From: Desulfoarculaceae bacterium
GTDB taxonomy: Bacteria; Desulfobacterota; Desulfobulbia; Desulfobulbales; Desulfocapsaceae
DNA length: 47,616 bases
Assembly (NCBI GenBank): GCA_019429465.1
Contig: JAHYIV010000022.1
Span: 1 to 47,616 of the forward strand
Direction of reading: 5' to 3'
The notes under the pieces were generated by a model. That model made no database searches. It worked only from the letters and a program-made list of their open reading frames with translations, and was not told where the DNA came from. Each line of letters starts with the position of its first letter. Position 1 is the stretch's first letter. This document shows positions 16,371 to 24,740 of the stretch, in pieces. The translations under genes and the position numbers were made by a program.

Positions 16371-17239
16371 CTTTTACCTTTCTTCAATCCACATTTCATT
16401 CCCGGCATATTGCCGGTCGCCTGATACAATTTCTGACGCATCAGTTCTACCGGGGCAGGCTTGCCGGTCCACAGTTCAAACTGCGCTACCCCCTGATAGA
16501 GCAGCATTTCCAGGCCATTAATCACCCGGCAGCCGGCAGCCTCCGCCTCCCTGAGCAGCCTGGTTGCAAGCGGCGCATAGACGATATCCATCACCACCTG
16601 GAATCGGGAAAAGATGGCTGCGGGAACAGGACTGATCTCGATCTCCGGCTGCATCCCCACCGAGGTGGCATTGATCAGGACGTCTCCGCGCAGTCTGTCC
16701 GCCTCAGCCAAGGGGTGCCAGAGACATCCCAGATCCGCGGCCAATCCCCGGCCCCGTGACTCGGTCCTGCTGCAGAGGACAACATGTGCCCCCTGTTGTC
16801 GCAGACCAAAACCAATGGCCCGGGCCGAGCCGCCGGCACCAAGGAGGACAACCCGAGCCCCCCGCAGTCCAACCTTTTCGGCCAGGGCCCGATTGGCGCC
16901 AAGCCAATCGGTATTGCTGCCGCAAAGATGTTTTCTGCCGTCGACATCCTTGATCTCAATGGTATTCACCGCCCCGATCTGGAGGGCCAGATCATCAATT
17001 GCATCAAGCAGAGGGATGACCGCCTCCTTGTAGGGGATAGTCACACTCACCCCCTTGACCCCCAGGGCCTTTAAGCCCAGGATTCCGGCCTCCAGCTCCA
17101 AAACCGGAAACGGCAGGTAGACACTGTTTTCCCCGAGGTCGGCAAAGGCAGCATTGTGCATGGCCGGACTGAGTGAGTGGGTCACCGGATTGCCAATAAT
17201 TCCGTAGAGGGCTGTCTGTCCATTGATTGTCATTGTCAT
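16367..17239 (-). CDS. aroE: Shikimate dehydrogenase
   Basis: NADP-dependent shikimate dehydrogenase reduces 3-dehydroshikimate to shikimate. The 290-residue product has the substrate-binding GNPVTHSLSPAMHN at residues 16-29, VTIPYKEAVIP (family T-PxKE, with the catalytic Lys), and the NADP-binding GAGGSARAIGFGLRQQGA. The short basic tail after LYQATGNMPGMK is not conserved in the family. It starts two bases after aroD and overlaps aroA, so the three are translated from one message. Confidence 0.95.
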   Translation of the reverse strand: MTMTINGQTALYGIIGNPVTHSLSPAMHNAAFADLGENSVYLPFPVLELEAGILGLKALGVKGVSVTIPYKEAVIPLLDAIDDLALQIGAVNTIEIKDVDGRKHLCGSNTDWLGANRALAEKVGLRGARVVLLGAGGSARAIGFGLRQQGAHVVLCSRTESRGRGLAADLGCLWHPLAEADRLRGDVLINATSVGMQPEIEISPVPAAIFSRFQVVMDIVYAPLATRLLREAEAAGCRVINGLEMLLYQGVAQFELWTGKPAPVELMRQKLYQATGNMPGMKCGLKKGKR

Positions 17240-17241
17240 CT

Positions 17242-17952
17242 TTACTGCAGCTCCTTTTCCTCTGACATCAAGGCCTCAATCTGCCGCAGGACGGAGACAG
17301 AGAGCTGACCAGGGGCCGTGGCCTCATTTTCGCTTGCCGCGCAATAGGTCATGTAGCCTCCGAGCTCAACGGTTGCCAGCCGGCTGATAACACCGGGCCT
17401 GCCCATACAGAAGGCGATCAGCGGAATATCCATGCGGGCGGCCTCTTCCTGGAGAGTGAGCACCCGCAGGACATCATGATAATCATGGGCCATGGTCACA
17501 ATCTTGGCGATATGGGCGCCTTTGTCCTGGATCATGGCCAGACGACCTACCAGTTCCGCCTTGGTGGGAGTTTCCTGAAAATTATGCCAGGAGAGGATCA
17601 GACGGCTGGCGGAGCTGTCCACCGCCTCCAGCAAGGCCTTATGCGAGGACGTGGGGGCCTTGAGTTCCAGATCAACATAGGCGACTCCCTGCTGCACACC
17701 CTCGAGAAGCGGGGCAATCCTTGCCTCTTCCTCTCCTTTATAACTGCCACCCTCCCAGATCGGCCGGTTGGTCAGAAGCAGGGGTCTGGTCAGCCGGGCA
17801 ATAAATGGAGCAACGTCAATAGTCTTGAGACGGTCAAGCCGGATCTCAATCACATCGGCCAGGGAGCTGATGCTCTCGGCCGCGGCAACTCCTTCATCAA
17901 CAGTTTCCCTGGCAATCGAAACACAGATGCGGTGCATATTTTCACTCTTCAT
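17242..17952 (-). CDS. aroD: 3-dehydroquinate dehydratase, type I
   Basis: Type I dehydroquinase forms 3-dehydroshikimate through a Schiff base. The 236-residue product carries VIEIRLDRL (residues 34-42), the catalytic His in SWHNF (H123), the Schiff-base Lys in AKIVTMA (K150), and GYMTYCA near the C-terminus. Two starts are possible: ATG at 17952, or ATG at 17937 (MHRICVSI), which is closer to the usual family start and follows GAAGAGTG. The upstream start sits directly against a GGATAGTTAC repeat end (17967-17958). Confidence 0.93.
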   Translation of the reverse strand: MKSENMHRICVSIARETVDEGVAAAESISSLADVIEIRLDRLKTIDVAPFIARLTRPLLLTNRPIWEGGSYKGEEEARIAPLLEGVQQGVAYVDLELKAPTSSHKALLEAVDSSASRLILSWHNFQETPTKAELVGRLAMIQDKGAHIAKIVTMAHDYHDVLRVLTLQEEAARMDIPLIAFCMGRPGVISRLATVELGGYMTYCAASENEATAPGQLSVSVLRQIEALMSEEKELQ

Positions 17953-17998
17953 GATTCGTAACTATCCAGCTTAATGCCGGGAAAATGCCAAAACACAT

Positions 17999-18110
17999 GT
18001 CACGTAGCTATTCAGCAGCGCCTAATATGCGAAAAAGAGGCCTGCGAAGTGTACTGATTCGTACATAAGCTGGCCGATGACGAAGCAGATGAGGTGCTGC
18101 TGGATAGTTA
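17999..18110. repeat. MITE-like repeat, type 2 (copy A)
   Basis: A non-coding copy of the element also present at 33291-33421. It begins GTCACGTAGCTATTCAGCAG and ends in GGTGCTGCTGGATAGTTA, whose reverse complement (TAACTATCCAGCAGCACC) mirrors the left end. The interior has AAGAGGCCTGCGAAGTG, a small dyad GTACTGATTCGTAC and CGATGACGAAGCAGATGA, nearly identical between copies. No flanking direct repeat is evident here. A further TAACTATCCAGC end lies at 17958-17969 against aroD. Confidence 0.8.
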
Positions 18111-18113
18111 CCA

Positions 18114-18389
18114 TTATTCTTTATTCTCGGGTGGAACCTGATGCTGGCGACTGGCAAGACGGATCGCCCATCCCACCAGCAAGGAGACGACGGCGAGATC
18201 ATCCAGCAGTCCCAGTCCAAGAATCCAGTCTGGGATCAGATCAAAAGGTGAAAGGAGATAGAGAATGGCCAGCAGCAGAATCGCCTTCACCGTCCAGGGC
18301 GTATCGGGACGAGTCAGGAGACGACCATAGGAGGCAATCGTTGCCCAGAGGGATGTCTTCGCTGGCTTACGGTCAGAGCGTCCTCTCAT
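18114..18389 (-). CDS. DUF1232 (YkvA-like) membrane protein
   Basis: A 91-residue DUF1232 protein. The family core is LLAILYLLSPFDLIPDWILGLGLLDDLAVV (residues about 38-67), hydrophobic and containing the conserved SPFDLIPD and the acidic LLDD. The role of the family is unknown. It lies 12 bases after pyrD on the same strand, so it probably rides on the pyrK-pyrD transcript. Its stop is next to a type 2 repeat that ends at 18110. Confidence 0.85.
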   Translation of the reverse strand: MRGRSDRKPAKTSLWATIASYGRLLTRPDTPWTVKAILLLAILYLLSPFDLIPDWILGLGLLDDLAVVSLLVGWAIRLASRQHQVPPENKE

Positions 18390-18401
18390 CTTCCCGCCCG
18401 C

Positions 18402-19343
18402 CTATCCAAGGAGCAGGGCGCCGATCAGATCACGCACTGAATCCAGATTCTGTTCCCGGACATAGTTGGCAATCCCGTCAACCACATCCTCACTGGCCCT
18501 GGGATTGACAAAATTGGCGGTCCCCACCTGCACCGCACTGGCCCCGGCCAGCATGAATTCCATGGCATCTTCTGCGCTGGTGATCCCGCCGATTCCTATG
18601 ATCGGAATAGTCACCGCCTGGGCGACCTGATAGACCATACGCAGGGCCACCGGCTTGATGGCAGGCCCTGACAGACCGCCGATGACATTGGCCAGGGATG
18701 GACGCCGGGACCTGAGATCAATGGCCATACCGATCAGGGTATTAATGAGAGAAACACCATCGGCGCCAGCCGACTGAACCGCTCTGGCCATCAGGGTCAC
18801 ATCGGTAACATTGGGAGAGAGTTTGACGATAACCGGCACCTGACAACTCTGCTTCACCGCCGCAGTCACTGCTGCCGCCATCTTCGGATCGGCGCCGAAG
18901 GCCACCCCGCCCTTCTTCACATTGGGGCAGGAGATATTGACCTCAATGGCGGCCACGCCTGCGACATCTGCCAGCCGTTCGGCAATCCGGCTGTACTCTT
19001 CAACAGATTCACCAAGGATATTGACAACAACCGGAACACCCAGGGCCGAGAGGTAGGGCATCTTCTCGCTGATAAAACGATCCACCCCCACATTTTCCAG
19101 ACCGATGGCGTTGAGCATGCCGCAGGCGGTCTCGACAATGCGGGGCGGCGGATTGCCGGAACGCGGCGTAAGCGATATCCCTTTGACCACCACCGCCCCG
19201 AGACGAGGGAGATCAACAAAAGATTCAAATTCACGGCCATAGCCAAAGGTCCCGGAGGCGGTCATCACCGGGTTCTTAAGCTCAAGGGTGCCGATGGCAA
19301 CCCGCAGATCGACCTCATCTTTCTTCACTATTACAGGCTCCAT
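18402..19343 (-). CDS. pyrD: Dihydroorotate dehydrogenase, class 1B catalytic subunit
   Basis: PyrD of the NAD-dependent class 1B enzyme oxidises dihydroorotate to orotate in pyrimidine synthesis, working with PyrK. The 313-residue product has [11 protein letters not shown] (residues 29-39), NAIGLENVG, the catalytic Cys in NISCPNV (C139), and the FMN-phosphate-binding [26 protein letters not shown]. Class 1B is indicated by Cys as the active-site base and by the adjacent pyrK, which overlaps its start by 13 bases. Confidence 0.95.
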   Translation of the reverse strand: MEPVIVKKDEVDLRVAIGTLELKNPVMTASGTFGYGREFESFVDLPRLGAVVVKGISLTPRSGNPPPRIVETACGMLNAIGLENVGVDRFISEKMPYLSALGVPVVVNILGESVEEYSRIAERLADVAGVAAIEVNISCPNVKKGGVAFGADPKMAAAVTAAVKQSCQVPVIVKLSPNVTDVTLMARAVQSAGADGVSLINTLIGMAIDLRSRRPSLANVIGGLSGPAIKPVALRMVYQVAQAVTIPIIGIGGITSAEDAMEFMLAGASAVQVGTANFVNPRASEDVVDGIANYVREQNLDSVRDLIGALLLG

Positions 19344-20119
19344 AACAGATCCCCCGACTCAAAGACCGGCCCGTCCGAACAGGCGTGGGCATAGCCGCCA
19401 GCCTTCAGGGGAACGGCACAGCCCAGACAGGCCCCCATGCCACAGGCCATTACCGTTTCCACCGAGACCTGACAGGAAATCTTCTCCTGCAGGCACAGAT
19501 GGTTGATCGCCGCCATCATCGGCCTGGGGCCGCAACTGTAGACAGTGAATCCCGGGGCCAGACTGAGTCCTTTCAGGACATCGGTGACCAGACCATGATG
19601 ACCGAGCGAGCCATCATCGGTGGCGGCCAGCACCTCTAGACCCAGGTTCTGAAAACCAGCAAGGAGCGGCTCAAGTTCCTGCCGATTCCGGGCGCCAAGA
19701 ATCACCGTGGGTGCCTGGACAGGTTGGGTCTGCCGACAAAAACGAGAGGCCAGAAAGAGCATGGGCGCAATCCCCATGCCACCGCCAACCAGACAGGCCT
19801 TGTCCGGATCACCAAGGACAAAACCTTTGCCGAGGGGGCCAAGGAGTGACAGCTGCTCACCTGCTTTGACCTCAGCGAGAAGCTTTGTACCCCGGCCCAC
19901 CACCTTGAACAGGATCTGCAGAGATCCATCACTGCTGGTCTGATGGATAGAGAATGGACGTCTGAGCAGGGGATCCTGACCCGGGACAATCTGAATCATG
20001 ACAAATTGTCCGGGCAGGGCGGCGGCAGCAATATCCGGGGCATCAAAGGTCAGCCTGACAACATCCCTGGCAAGCACCTCGGTTCGAACAAGCTCGACTT
20101 TTTTCTGGAATTGAGACAT
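19331..20119 (-). CDS. pyrK: Dihydroorotate dehydrogenase electron transfer subunit
   Basis: PyrK carries FAD and a [2Fe-2S] cluster and passes electrons from PyrD to NAD. The 262-residue product has the FAD-binding RRPFSIH (RxFS type), LLGPLGKGF, the NAD-domain loop [15 protein letters not shown], and the C-terminal cluster motif [11 protein letters not shown] followed by HAC. It is the first gene of pyrK-pyrD-DUF1232 and its 3' end overlaps pyrD by 13 bases. Confidence 0.94.
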   Translation of the reverse strand: MSQFQKKVELVRTEVLARDVVRLTFDAPDIAAAALPGQFVMIQIVPGQDPLLRRPFSIHQTSSDGSLQILFKVVGRGTKLLAEVKAGEQLSLLGPLGKGFVLGDPDKACLVGGGMGIAPMLFLASRFCRQTQPVQAPTVILGARNRQELEPLLAGFQNLGLEVLAATDDGSLGHHGLVTDVLKGLSLAPGFTVYSCGPRPMMAAINHLCLQEKISCQVSVETVMACGMGACLGCAVPLKAGGYAHACSDGPVFESGDLLWSL

Positions 20120-20180
20120 AATAAAAAATCAAATATTGTACGATGGATAATTAAGGAACATTAATAAAAATTTCAGACAG

Positions 20181-20284
20181 TAAGCCGTTGTAAAAAATAA
20201 CATGGCCATCTAAGTGCCCGGAGCGGCATAAGGAGCCGTAACGAAATAGATATAAATGGCCATGTTATTTCGTCTCGGCTCCTA
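20181..20284. repeat. Palindromic repeat, type 1
   Basis: Left end TAAGCCGTTGT running into AAAATAACATGGCCATC. Right end, on the minus strand, AGGAGCCGAGACGAAATAAC and then ATGGCCAT, so the two ends are inverted repeats of about 30 bases. The middle contains CCGGAGCGGCATAAGGAGCC, whose reverse complement recurs in the 34208-34413 copies. It lies between the divergent pyrK and prepilin peptidase genes. Confidence 0.75.
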
Positions 20285-20374
20285 AAAAGAAATCCATGGC
20301 AAAAAGCAGGCACTCAGCTCCCTCCATTGCCGATCATTTCTGTCAATCCAAAAATTTTCACCCCAGACAATACT

Positions 20375-21163
20375 ATGGAACCACAGACTCTTACCCTCTT
20401 GTTTGCCCTGCTCTTTGGGGCCATTATCGGCAGTTTTCTCAATGTCGTCATTCACCGGCTGCCTACCGACAAGAGTTCCATTGTTTTTCCGGCCTCACAC
20501 TGCCCGCAATGCCAGCACCCTCTTTCGTGGTATGAGAACATTCCCATACTCAGCTATCTCGCCCTTCGTGGTCGATGCGGTCACTGTCACGACAGGATAT
20601 CGCTGCGATATCCCGTTGTGGAACTAAGCATGGCCTTGCTGTCAGCGGCCATCATCAACCGTTTTGATCTCACCATAACGGCCGCTGGTTATTTTCTCTT
20701 CTGCGCCGCACTCCTGGTCATTGTCTGGATCGATCTCCAGCATCAGATTATCCCCGATGTGATCAGTCTGCCGGGAATTATTCTGGGTCTTATCTTTTCG
20801 CTTGTCAGTCCGGCGCTCACCTGGCAGGACTCCCTCATCGGTCTGCTCCTGGGTGGTGGTGTCCTCTACGCCATAGCCCTGTTTTATTACCTGTGGAGAA
20901 AGCAGGAAGGGATGGGGGGCGGTGACATCAAACTACTGGCCATGATCGGGGCCTTCCTGGGCTGGCAGGCCCTCCCCTTTGTCATCTTTGCCAGCTCTCT
21001 CTCTGGTTCATGCATCGGCATCTTGGCCATGATCAAACAGGGAAAAGGAGCAAAGATGCGAATTCCATTTGGCCCTTTTCTCTCCTTTGCCGCCTTAATC
21101 TATCTTTTTTTTACCGAGCAGATCAACTTACTGTACCAGTTTTATCTCCATGGCTCCTTCTAG
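20375..21163 (+). CDS. pilD: Type IV prepilin peptidase / methyltransferase
   Basis: A bifunctional inner-membrane aspartic protease that cleaves and N-methylates type IV prepilins or type II secretion pseudopilins. The 262-residue product begins with a membrane segment and GSFLNVVIHRLP. It carries the zinc tetracysteine loop CPQCQHPLSWYENIP...CGHC and has the two catalytic Asp in VWIDLQHQIIPD and GMGGGDIKLLAMIGAFLGW. The ATG at 20375 matches the family N-terminus; an in-frame TTG at 20327 would add 16 polar residues. No pilin or secretion genes are nearby, which is common for pilD. Confidence 0.92.
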   Translation: MEPQTLTLLFALLFGAIIGSFLNVVIHRLPTDKSSIVFPASHCPQCQHPLSWYENIPILSYLALRGRCGHCHDRISLRYPVVELSMALLSAAIINRFDLTITAAGYFLFCAALLVIVWIDLQHQIIPDVISLPGIILGLIFSLVSPALTWQDSLIGLLLGGGVLYAIALFYYLWRKQEGMGGGDIKLLAMIGAFLGWQALPFVIFASSLSGSCIGILAMIKQGKGAKMRIPFGPFLSFAALIYLFFTEQINLLYQFYLHGSF

Positions 21164-21245
21164 GCCTTTGAAAAAAACTTCCTGAAACTCTGAAGAGCCG
21201 GAACACCAGTTTTATCCTTGCTGGGAGCGAGCGACACTGTTGCCG

Positions 21246-21274
21246 TCCCTGCTCCGCGGAAAGGGGAGCAGGGA
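21246..21274. other. Strong hairpin downstream of pilD
   Basis: TCCCTGCTCC (21246-21255) is perfectly complementary to GGAGCAGGGA (21265-21274) across a 9-base loop. No T-run follows on either strand, so it is not a standard intrinsic terminator. It may be a transcript-end stabiliser or part of another repeat. Confidence 0.45.
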
Positions 21275-21310
21275 GCTGTCGATAAAGAGACATGATGTTT
21301 TATCATGGTC

Positions 21311-21365
21311 CCTAAGCCGCTGTAAAAAAATAACATGGCCATGTTATTTCGTAACGACTCCTAAG
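21311..21365. repeat. Palindromic repeat, type 1 (minimal copy)
   Basis: The shortest type 1 copy. At its centre is a perfect 20-base palindrome, AATAACATGGCCATGTTATT (21329-21348). It is flanked by CCTAAGCCGCTGT on the left and CGTAACGACTCCTAAG on the right, so it looks like two element ends joined directly. CCTAAG occurs at both borders. The right border supplies the TAG stop of the flavodoxin-like gene. Confidence 0.78.
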
Positions 21366-22080
21366 CATCAAAGGCGTCATCCCCTTCGCTTCGGATTGGT
21401 ACCTGAAAGAGAGGACGGTCAAGGGTATTCCCTGCCATAATATATCTACCCAGCTCACGTCCTACCTTTCGGCTATCCTCCACCTGCTGCCTGCTATGCC
21501 CATATTTAGGATAAAAACGGTGAAACCATGAATTCCCAGCCTCCGGCACCTTGCCTGCCAGTTTCAGGAAGACGCCTATCGTCCTCCACGGTTCAGGTGT
21601 GGGATGAGAGAAGACCACAGGAGCAGCCACCGTGGCCCCGCATTTCCTGAGCAGTGACTTAAGCCCATAATAATGAACCCGCCAATAGCCGCGACAGGAG
21701 ATAAAGGGAAGGACGGTCTTGCCCCCGAATAATCTCTTTCCGTCACGATCAAGAAGGAAGAGCACCGGGCCGCTGGGATTATATGACCAGGTTGGTCCGG
21801 CAAGAATAATAAGATCCCACTGTTCAAAACAGACAGGATTGACAGGTTGAACAGGATAACGTTTACGCAGAAAAGTCTGCACCATCATAACGAAGGTTGC
21901 CCAGATAGTGCCAATGGGGAATCTTAATTCAGAGACCGTATTCAGTTGTTCCCAAAAGACCTCTATTCCACTCTCCTCGAGCCCGTCAATCAAGCCATGG
22001 AGGAGATTTCTGGTCTGGCTGCTGAATGAATAGGATATTATAAGAATTCTTTTTTTATTCAATATCATAAACCACGCCAT
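21361..22080 (-). CDS. Flavodoxin-like protein
   Basis: A 239-residue protein with a flavodoxin-like fold. It has the phosphate-binding loop ISYSFSSQTRNLLHGL near residue 15, an aromatic FMN-contact segment ILAGPTWSYNPSGPVLFLLD, and PFISCRGYWRVHYYGLKSLL. It is longer than flavodoxin and resembles stand-alone NAD(P)H-dependent FMN-reductase-like proteins, some annotated near dialkylresorcinol genes. The function is unknown. ATG at 22080 or 22068 may be the start. The last codons and the TAG lie in the end of a type 1 repeat. Confidence 0.7.
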   Translation of the reverse strand: MAWFMILNKKRILIISYSFSSQTRNLLHGLIDGLEESGIEVFWEQLNTVSELRFPIGTIWATFVMMVQTFLRKRYPVQPVNPVCFEQWDLIILAGPTWSYNPSGPVLFLLDRDGKRLFGGKTVLPFISCRGYWRVHYYGLKSLLRKCGATVAAPVVFSHPTPEPWRTIGVFLKLAGKVPEAGNSWFHRFYPKYGHSRQQVEDSRKVGRELGRYIMAGNTLDRPLFQVPIRSEGDDAFDA

Positions 22081-22085
22081 AGTCT

Positions 22086-22199
22086 CTGACGTTTTGTCGT
22101 CAGAATAAAGTAACTATCCAATTTACACAGCAGGAACGGCATAATGCGCCGTCACGAGATGGTCAGGAATGGACGATTATTTCGTAACAGCTCCTGACG
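22086..22199. repeat. Composite repeat region between flavodoxin gene and dsr terminator
   Basis: Starts with the perfect hairpin CTGACG/CGTCAG (22086-22091 and 22098-22103), followed by AGTAACTATCCA (the end motif of type 2 repeats) at about 22109. A GGCATAATGCGCCGTCACGA segment comes next, then a type 1 right end, GATTATTTCGTAACAGCTCC, near 22178-22197. It looks like a mosaic or decayed hybrid of two repeat types. Confidence 0.5.
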
Positions 22200-22244
22200 T
22201 AATACAATTGAAAATATTTCCAAGATTATACCGTAGATGGAGAT

Positions 22245-22277
22245 AAAAAAAAAGCCCCCGATCACTCGGGGGCTTTT
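22245..22277 (-). terminator. Intrinsic terminator of the dsr operon
   Basis: On the minus strand a 9-bp GC-rich stem, AGCCCCCGA pairing with TCGGGGGCT around a four-base loop (22253-22274), is followed by an uninterrupted T run (complement of the A run at 22245-22252). It lies 30 bases past the dsrP stop and is the clearest terminator in the window. Confidence 0.93.
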
Positions 22278-22306
22278 CATCCAGAAAAACTGGTCTCAAG
22301 TACTGT

Positions 22307-23476
22307 TTATTCTACCTCATGCTCAACACCAACCGCAATTTTATAGAGCAGGGTCAAAACAAAAAACCCAGTAGCCCAGATACCAAGGGTCACCCCAAGT
22401 TCATTGGCCGTAGGGATATACTCGGTAATCTCATGCAGCGGGTTCGGAACAAATCCGGCAAAGACAAAACCAAGCCCTTTATCAATCCACAAGGCCCCAA
22501 AAATCATGACGCAGGACAGACCTAGCAGGAACTCGTTCTTTTTCCGGGCATAAGGCCAGGCAAAAAGTCCCAGGGCACCGAAGTTCAACACAACTGCGGT
22601 CCACATGAAGGGTACCAGATTATTATAGACATGACCATTGTGCTCAAGACCGAAGAAGAGATACTGGATGCTGTACTTATGGCCTGGTATATTGGAATAA
22701 TAGCCGACAAAGACCTCAAGCAAGACAAAGAAGGTATTCAACAGGGCGGCATACATGATGATCGTCACCAGTTTGTTCATCGCTTCCTTACCGGCATCAA
22801 AGTTGGCAACACGCTTCAGGATCAGACAGGCGATAACAATAAGTGCAGGTCCGGCGGCAAAGGCTGAGGCGAGAAAACGCGGGGCGATGATGGCAGACAG
22901 CCAGAAATGCCTCCCAGGCAGACCGCAGTAGAGCATGGCGGTTACTGTATGAATGGAAACAGCAAAAGGAATGGAGAGATAGACTAAGGGATAAATCCAC
23001 TTAGGTGGATGCACCTGCTTTCTCTCGGCGGTGAGGATCACCCAGCCACAGAGAATATTAAGGAACAGATAGCCATTCAGAACAATCATGTCCCAAAAGA
23101 GCATGGAATTTGGTGTCGGATGGAGCATCACATTCAAGGCCCGGAGCGGTTGCCCGAGATCGGCCATGATAAAGAGCAGACACATGACGATGGCGGCAAT
23201 AGCCAGGAACTCTCCAAGAATAGTGATCTTACCGAAGGCCTTATAATCATGAATATAATAGGGCAGGACCAGCATAACCCCTCCGGCAGCGACCCCAACG
23301 AGAAAGGTAAACTGGGAGATATAAAGTCCCCATGAGACATCGCGGCTCATACCAGTCAGTCCGAGACCAAAGAGATACTGCCGAGCATAACAGGCAATAC
23401 CGACCGCCATGAACATTCCTAAGAATGCAAGCCAGATCCAATACGCCGGTTTGCCTTTGAGTGTTTTTTCAATCAT
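22307..23476 (-). CDS. dsrP: DsrP, NrfD-like membrane subunit of DsrMKJOP
   Basis: DsrP is the polytopic, quinone-interacting subunit of the DsrMKJOP complex and belongs to the NrfD/PsrC family. The 389-residue product has about ten hydrophobic segments. Typical stretches are MSRDVSWGLYISQFTFLVGVAAGGVML near the N-terminus and LGQPLRALNVMLHPTPNSMLFWD. It begins seven bases after dsrO and is the last gene of the operon; a strong terminator follows. NrfD-type subunits exchange electrons between menaquinone and the periplasmic iron-sulfur partner, here DsrO. Confidence 0.94.
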   Translation of the reverse strand: MIEKTLKGKPAYWIWLAFLGMFMAVGIACYARQYLFGLGLTGMSRDVSWGLYISQFTFLVGVAAGGVMLVLPYYIHDYKAFGKITILGEFLAIAAIVMCLLFIMADLGQPLRALNVMLHPTPNSMLFWDMIVLNGYLFLNILCGWVILTAERKQVHPPKWIYPLVYLSIPFAVSIHTVTAMLYCGLPGRHFWLSAIIAPRFLASAFAAGPALIVIACLILKRVANFDAGKEAMNKLVTIIMYAALLNTFFVLLEVFVGYYSNIPGHKYSIQYLFFGLEHNGHVYNNLVPFMWTAVVLNFGALGLFAWPYARKKNEFLLGLSCVMIFGALWIDKGLGFVFAGFVPNPLHEITEYIPTANELGVTLGIWATGFFVLTLLYKIAVGVEHEVE

Positions 23477-23483
23477 AACTCCC

Positions 23484-24314
23484 TCACACTATGTAAAAGA
23501 CTGAAGGTTTCGTACCCAGTGCAGCATTCCTCTGGATAGCAAACTCTTTATCAAGAAGCTGTCTGATTTCTGACTGCGCATCATTCAGATCACCAAAGAC
23601 CATGGCTCCCGTACCCTGACAGGCCTCGACACAGGCAGGTTCCTGGCCAAGGGCCAGACGCTCGCTGCAGAAGTTACATTTTTCTACAACCCCCCGCATA
23701 CGGCTGGGAAAATCCTTGTTATATTTGGCAATATAGGGCCGTGGATCTTCCCAGTTGAAACTTCTCGCCCCATAGGGACAGGCCGCCATACAGAAACGAC
23801 AGCCGATACAGCGATGATAATCCATGGCCACAATACCATTCTTTTCCAGTTTGAAGGTGGCCTTGGTAGGACAGGCACGCACGCATGGCGGGTCATCACA
23901 ATGGTTACAGAGAACGGCAAAATCTGCGTCCTTAACCTTTTTTGCTAAATGGTAAGAAGACTCGTAAGGAAAAACATTTTCAAAAGGAGCCTTCCAGATC
24001 CATTTTATTTCACTCTTGCGGTTGTCAAACTGAGGGACATTATGGGCGTCGTTACAGGCAACAATGGCATTATCAAGCAGTTCCGGCTGTTCGGAAAACC
24101 TGCGCATATCGATGACCATACCCAGACGAACCCCCTGGGATGCGGCCTCGGCCACTGCCCCATGTGCTGCCTCTGCCGTAGCTTCACCAACAGCTGCACC
24201 ATGCTCGGCGGCAAGGGCGGCCGAAGAACTCAATCTGACAAGAGCCGGGGCCCCGATCCCTGCAAGAGCGGCTACACCTGCGATCTTGAGAAAATTTCTT
24301 CTTTGCTTATCCAT
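23484..24314 (-). CDS. dsrO: DsrO, periplasmic iron-sulfur subunit
   Basis: DsrO is a periplasmic ferredoxin-like subunit with several [4Fe-4S] clusters. From the ATG at 24314 it is 276 aa. It carries a twin-arginine signal (KQRRNFLKIAGVAALAGIGAP), then Cys groups CNHCDDPPCVRACP, CIGCRFCMAACPYG and CNFCSERLALGQEPACVEAC. The chosen start overlaps the dsrJ stop by one base (TAATG) and follows AAGGAGGAG; an earlier in-frame start at 24401 would place 29 residues before the Tat signal. Export would need the Tat system; tatC is encoded at 1651-2346. Confidence 0.94.
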   Translation of the reverse strand: MDKQRRNFLKIAGVAALAGIGAPALVRLSSSAALAAEHGAAVGEATAEAAHGAVAEAASQGVRLGMVIDMRRFSEQPELLDNAIVACNDAHNVPQFDNRKSEIKWIWKAPFENVFPYESSYHLAKKVKDADFAVLCNHCDDPPCVRACPTKATFKLEKNGIVAMDYHRCIGCRFCMAACPYGARSFNWEDPRPYIAKYNKDFPSRMRGVVEKCNFCSERLALGQEPACVEACQGTGAMVFGDLNDAQSEIRQLLDKEFAIQRNAALGTKPSVFYIV

Positions 24315-24712
24315 TAACGGGTCTCCTCCTTCGATGCTGCTTCCTTGGGGCTCAGATGACAGTCCCAACAGTATGGATTTACAGCTGCATAGGTATGGCA
24401 ACTATCACAGAACTTCTCTTTATTGCTATGACACTGCATACACGCCATCTGCAGGCCCTTGCGGTAATCCTTCCCCTCTACGGTGACAACCGAACGATTG
24501 CCGTCACGCAGCACATTGTCCCGCCACTCGTCTAACAGCTGCATATGATTGGCCCGCATATACTCAACAGACTCGACACACTTCTTTTCTCCGCCTGGTG
24601 GCAGTTCAGGTTTTGGCGGGGTACCTGCCTTGAAACCATTAAACCAGATGGGGAAGGTCACAAAGAGGACGAAGATAATCAGTCCCGGTATGATTGTTCC
24701 TTTATTGTACAT
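24314..24712 (-). CDS. dsrJ: DsrJ, triheme cytochrome c subunit
   Basis: DsrJ is the periplasmic triheme cytochrome c of DsrMKJOP. The 132-residue product has an uncleaved N-terminal membrane anchor (TIIPGLIIFVLFVTFPIWF) and three CxxCH heme sites: CMQCH, CDSCH and CWDCH. All three are clustered in the C-terminal half. It lies 28 bases after dsrK and overlaps dsrO by one base. In studied homologues one heme has an unusual ligand set; that cannot be checked here. Confidence 0.94.
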   Translation of the reverse strand: MYNKGTIIPGLIIFVLFVTFPIWFNGFKAGTPPKPELPPGGEKKCVESVEYMRANHMQLLDEWRDNVLRDGNRSVVTVEGKDYRKGLQMACMQCHSNKEKFCDSCHTYAAVNPYCWDCHLSPKEAASKEETR

Positions 24713-24740
24713 TATACTATTTCCTCCGTACTGGTCCGGT

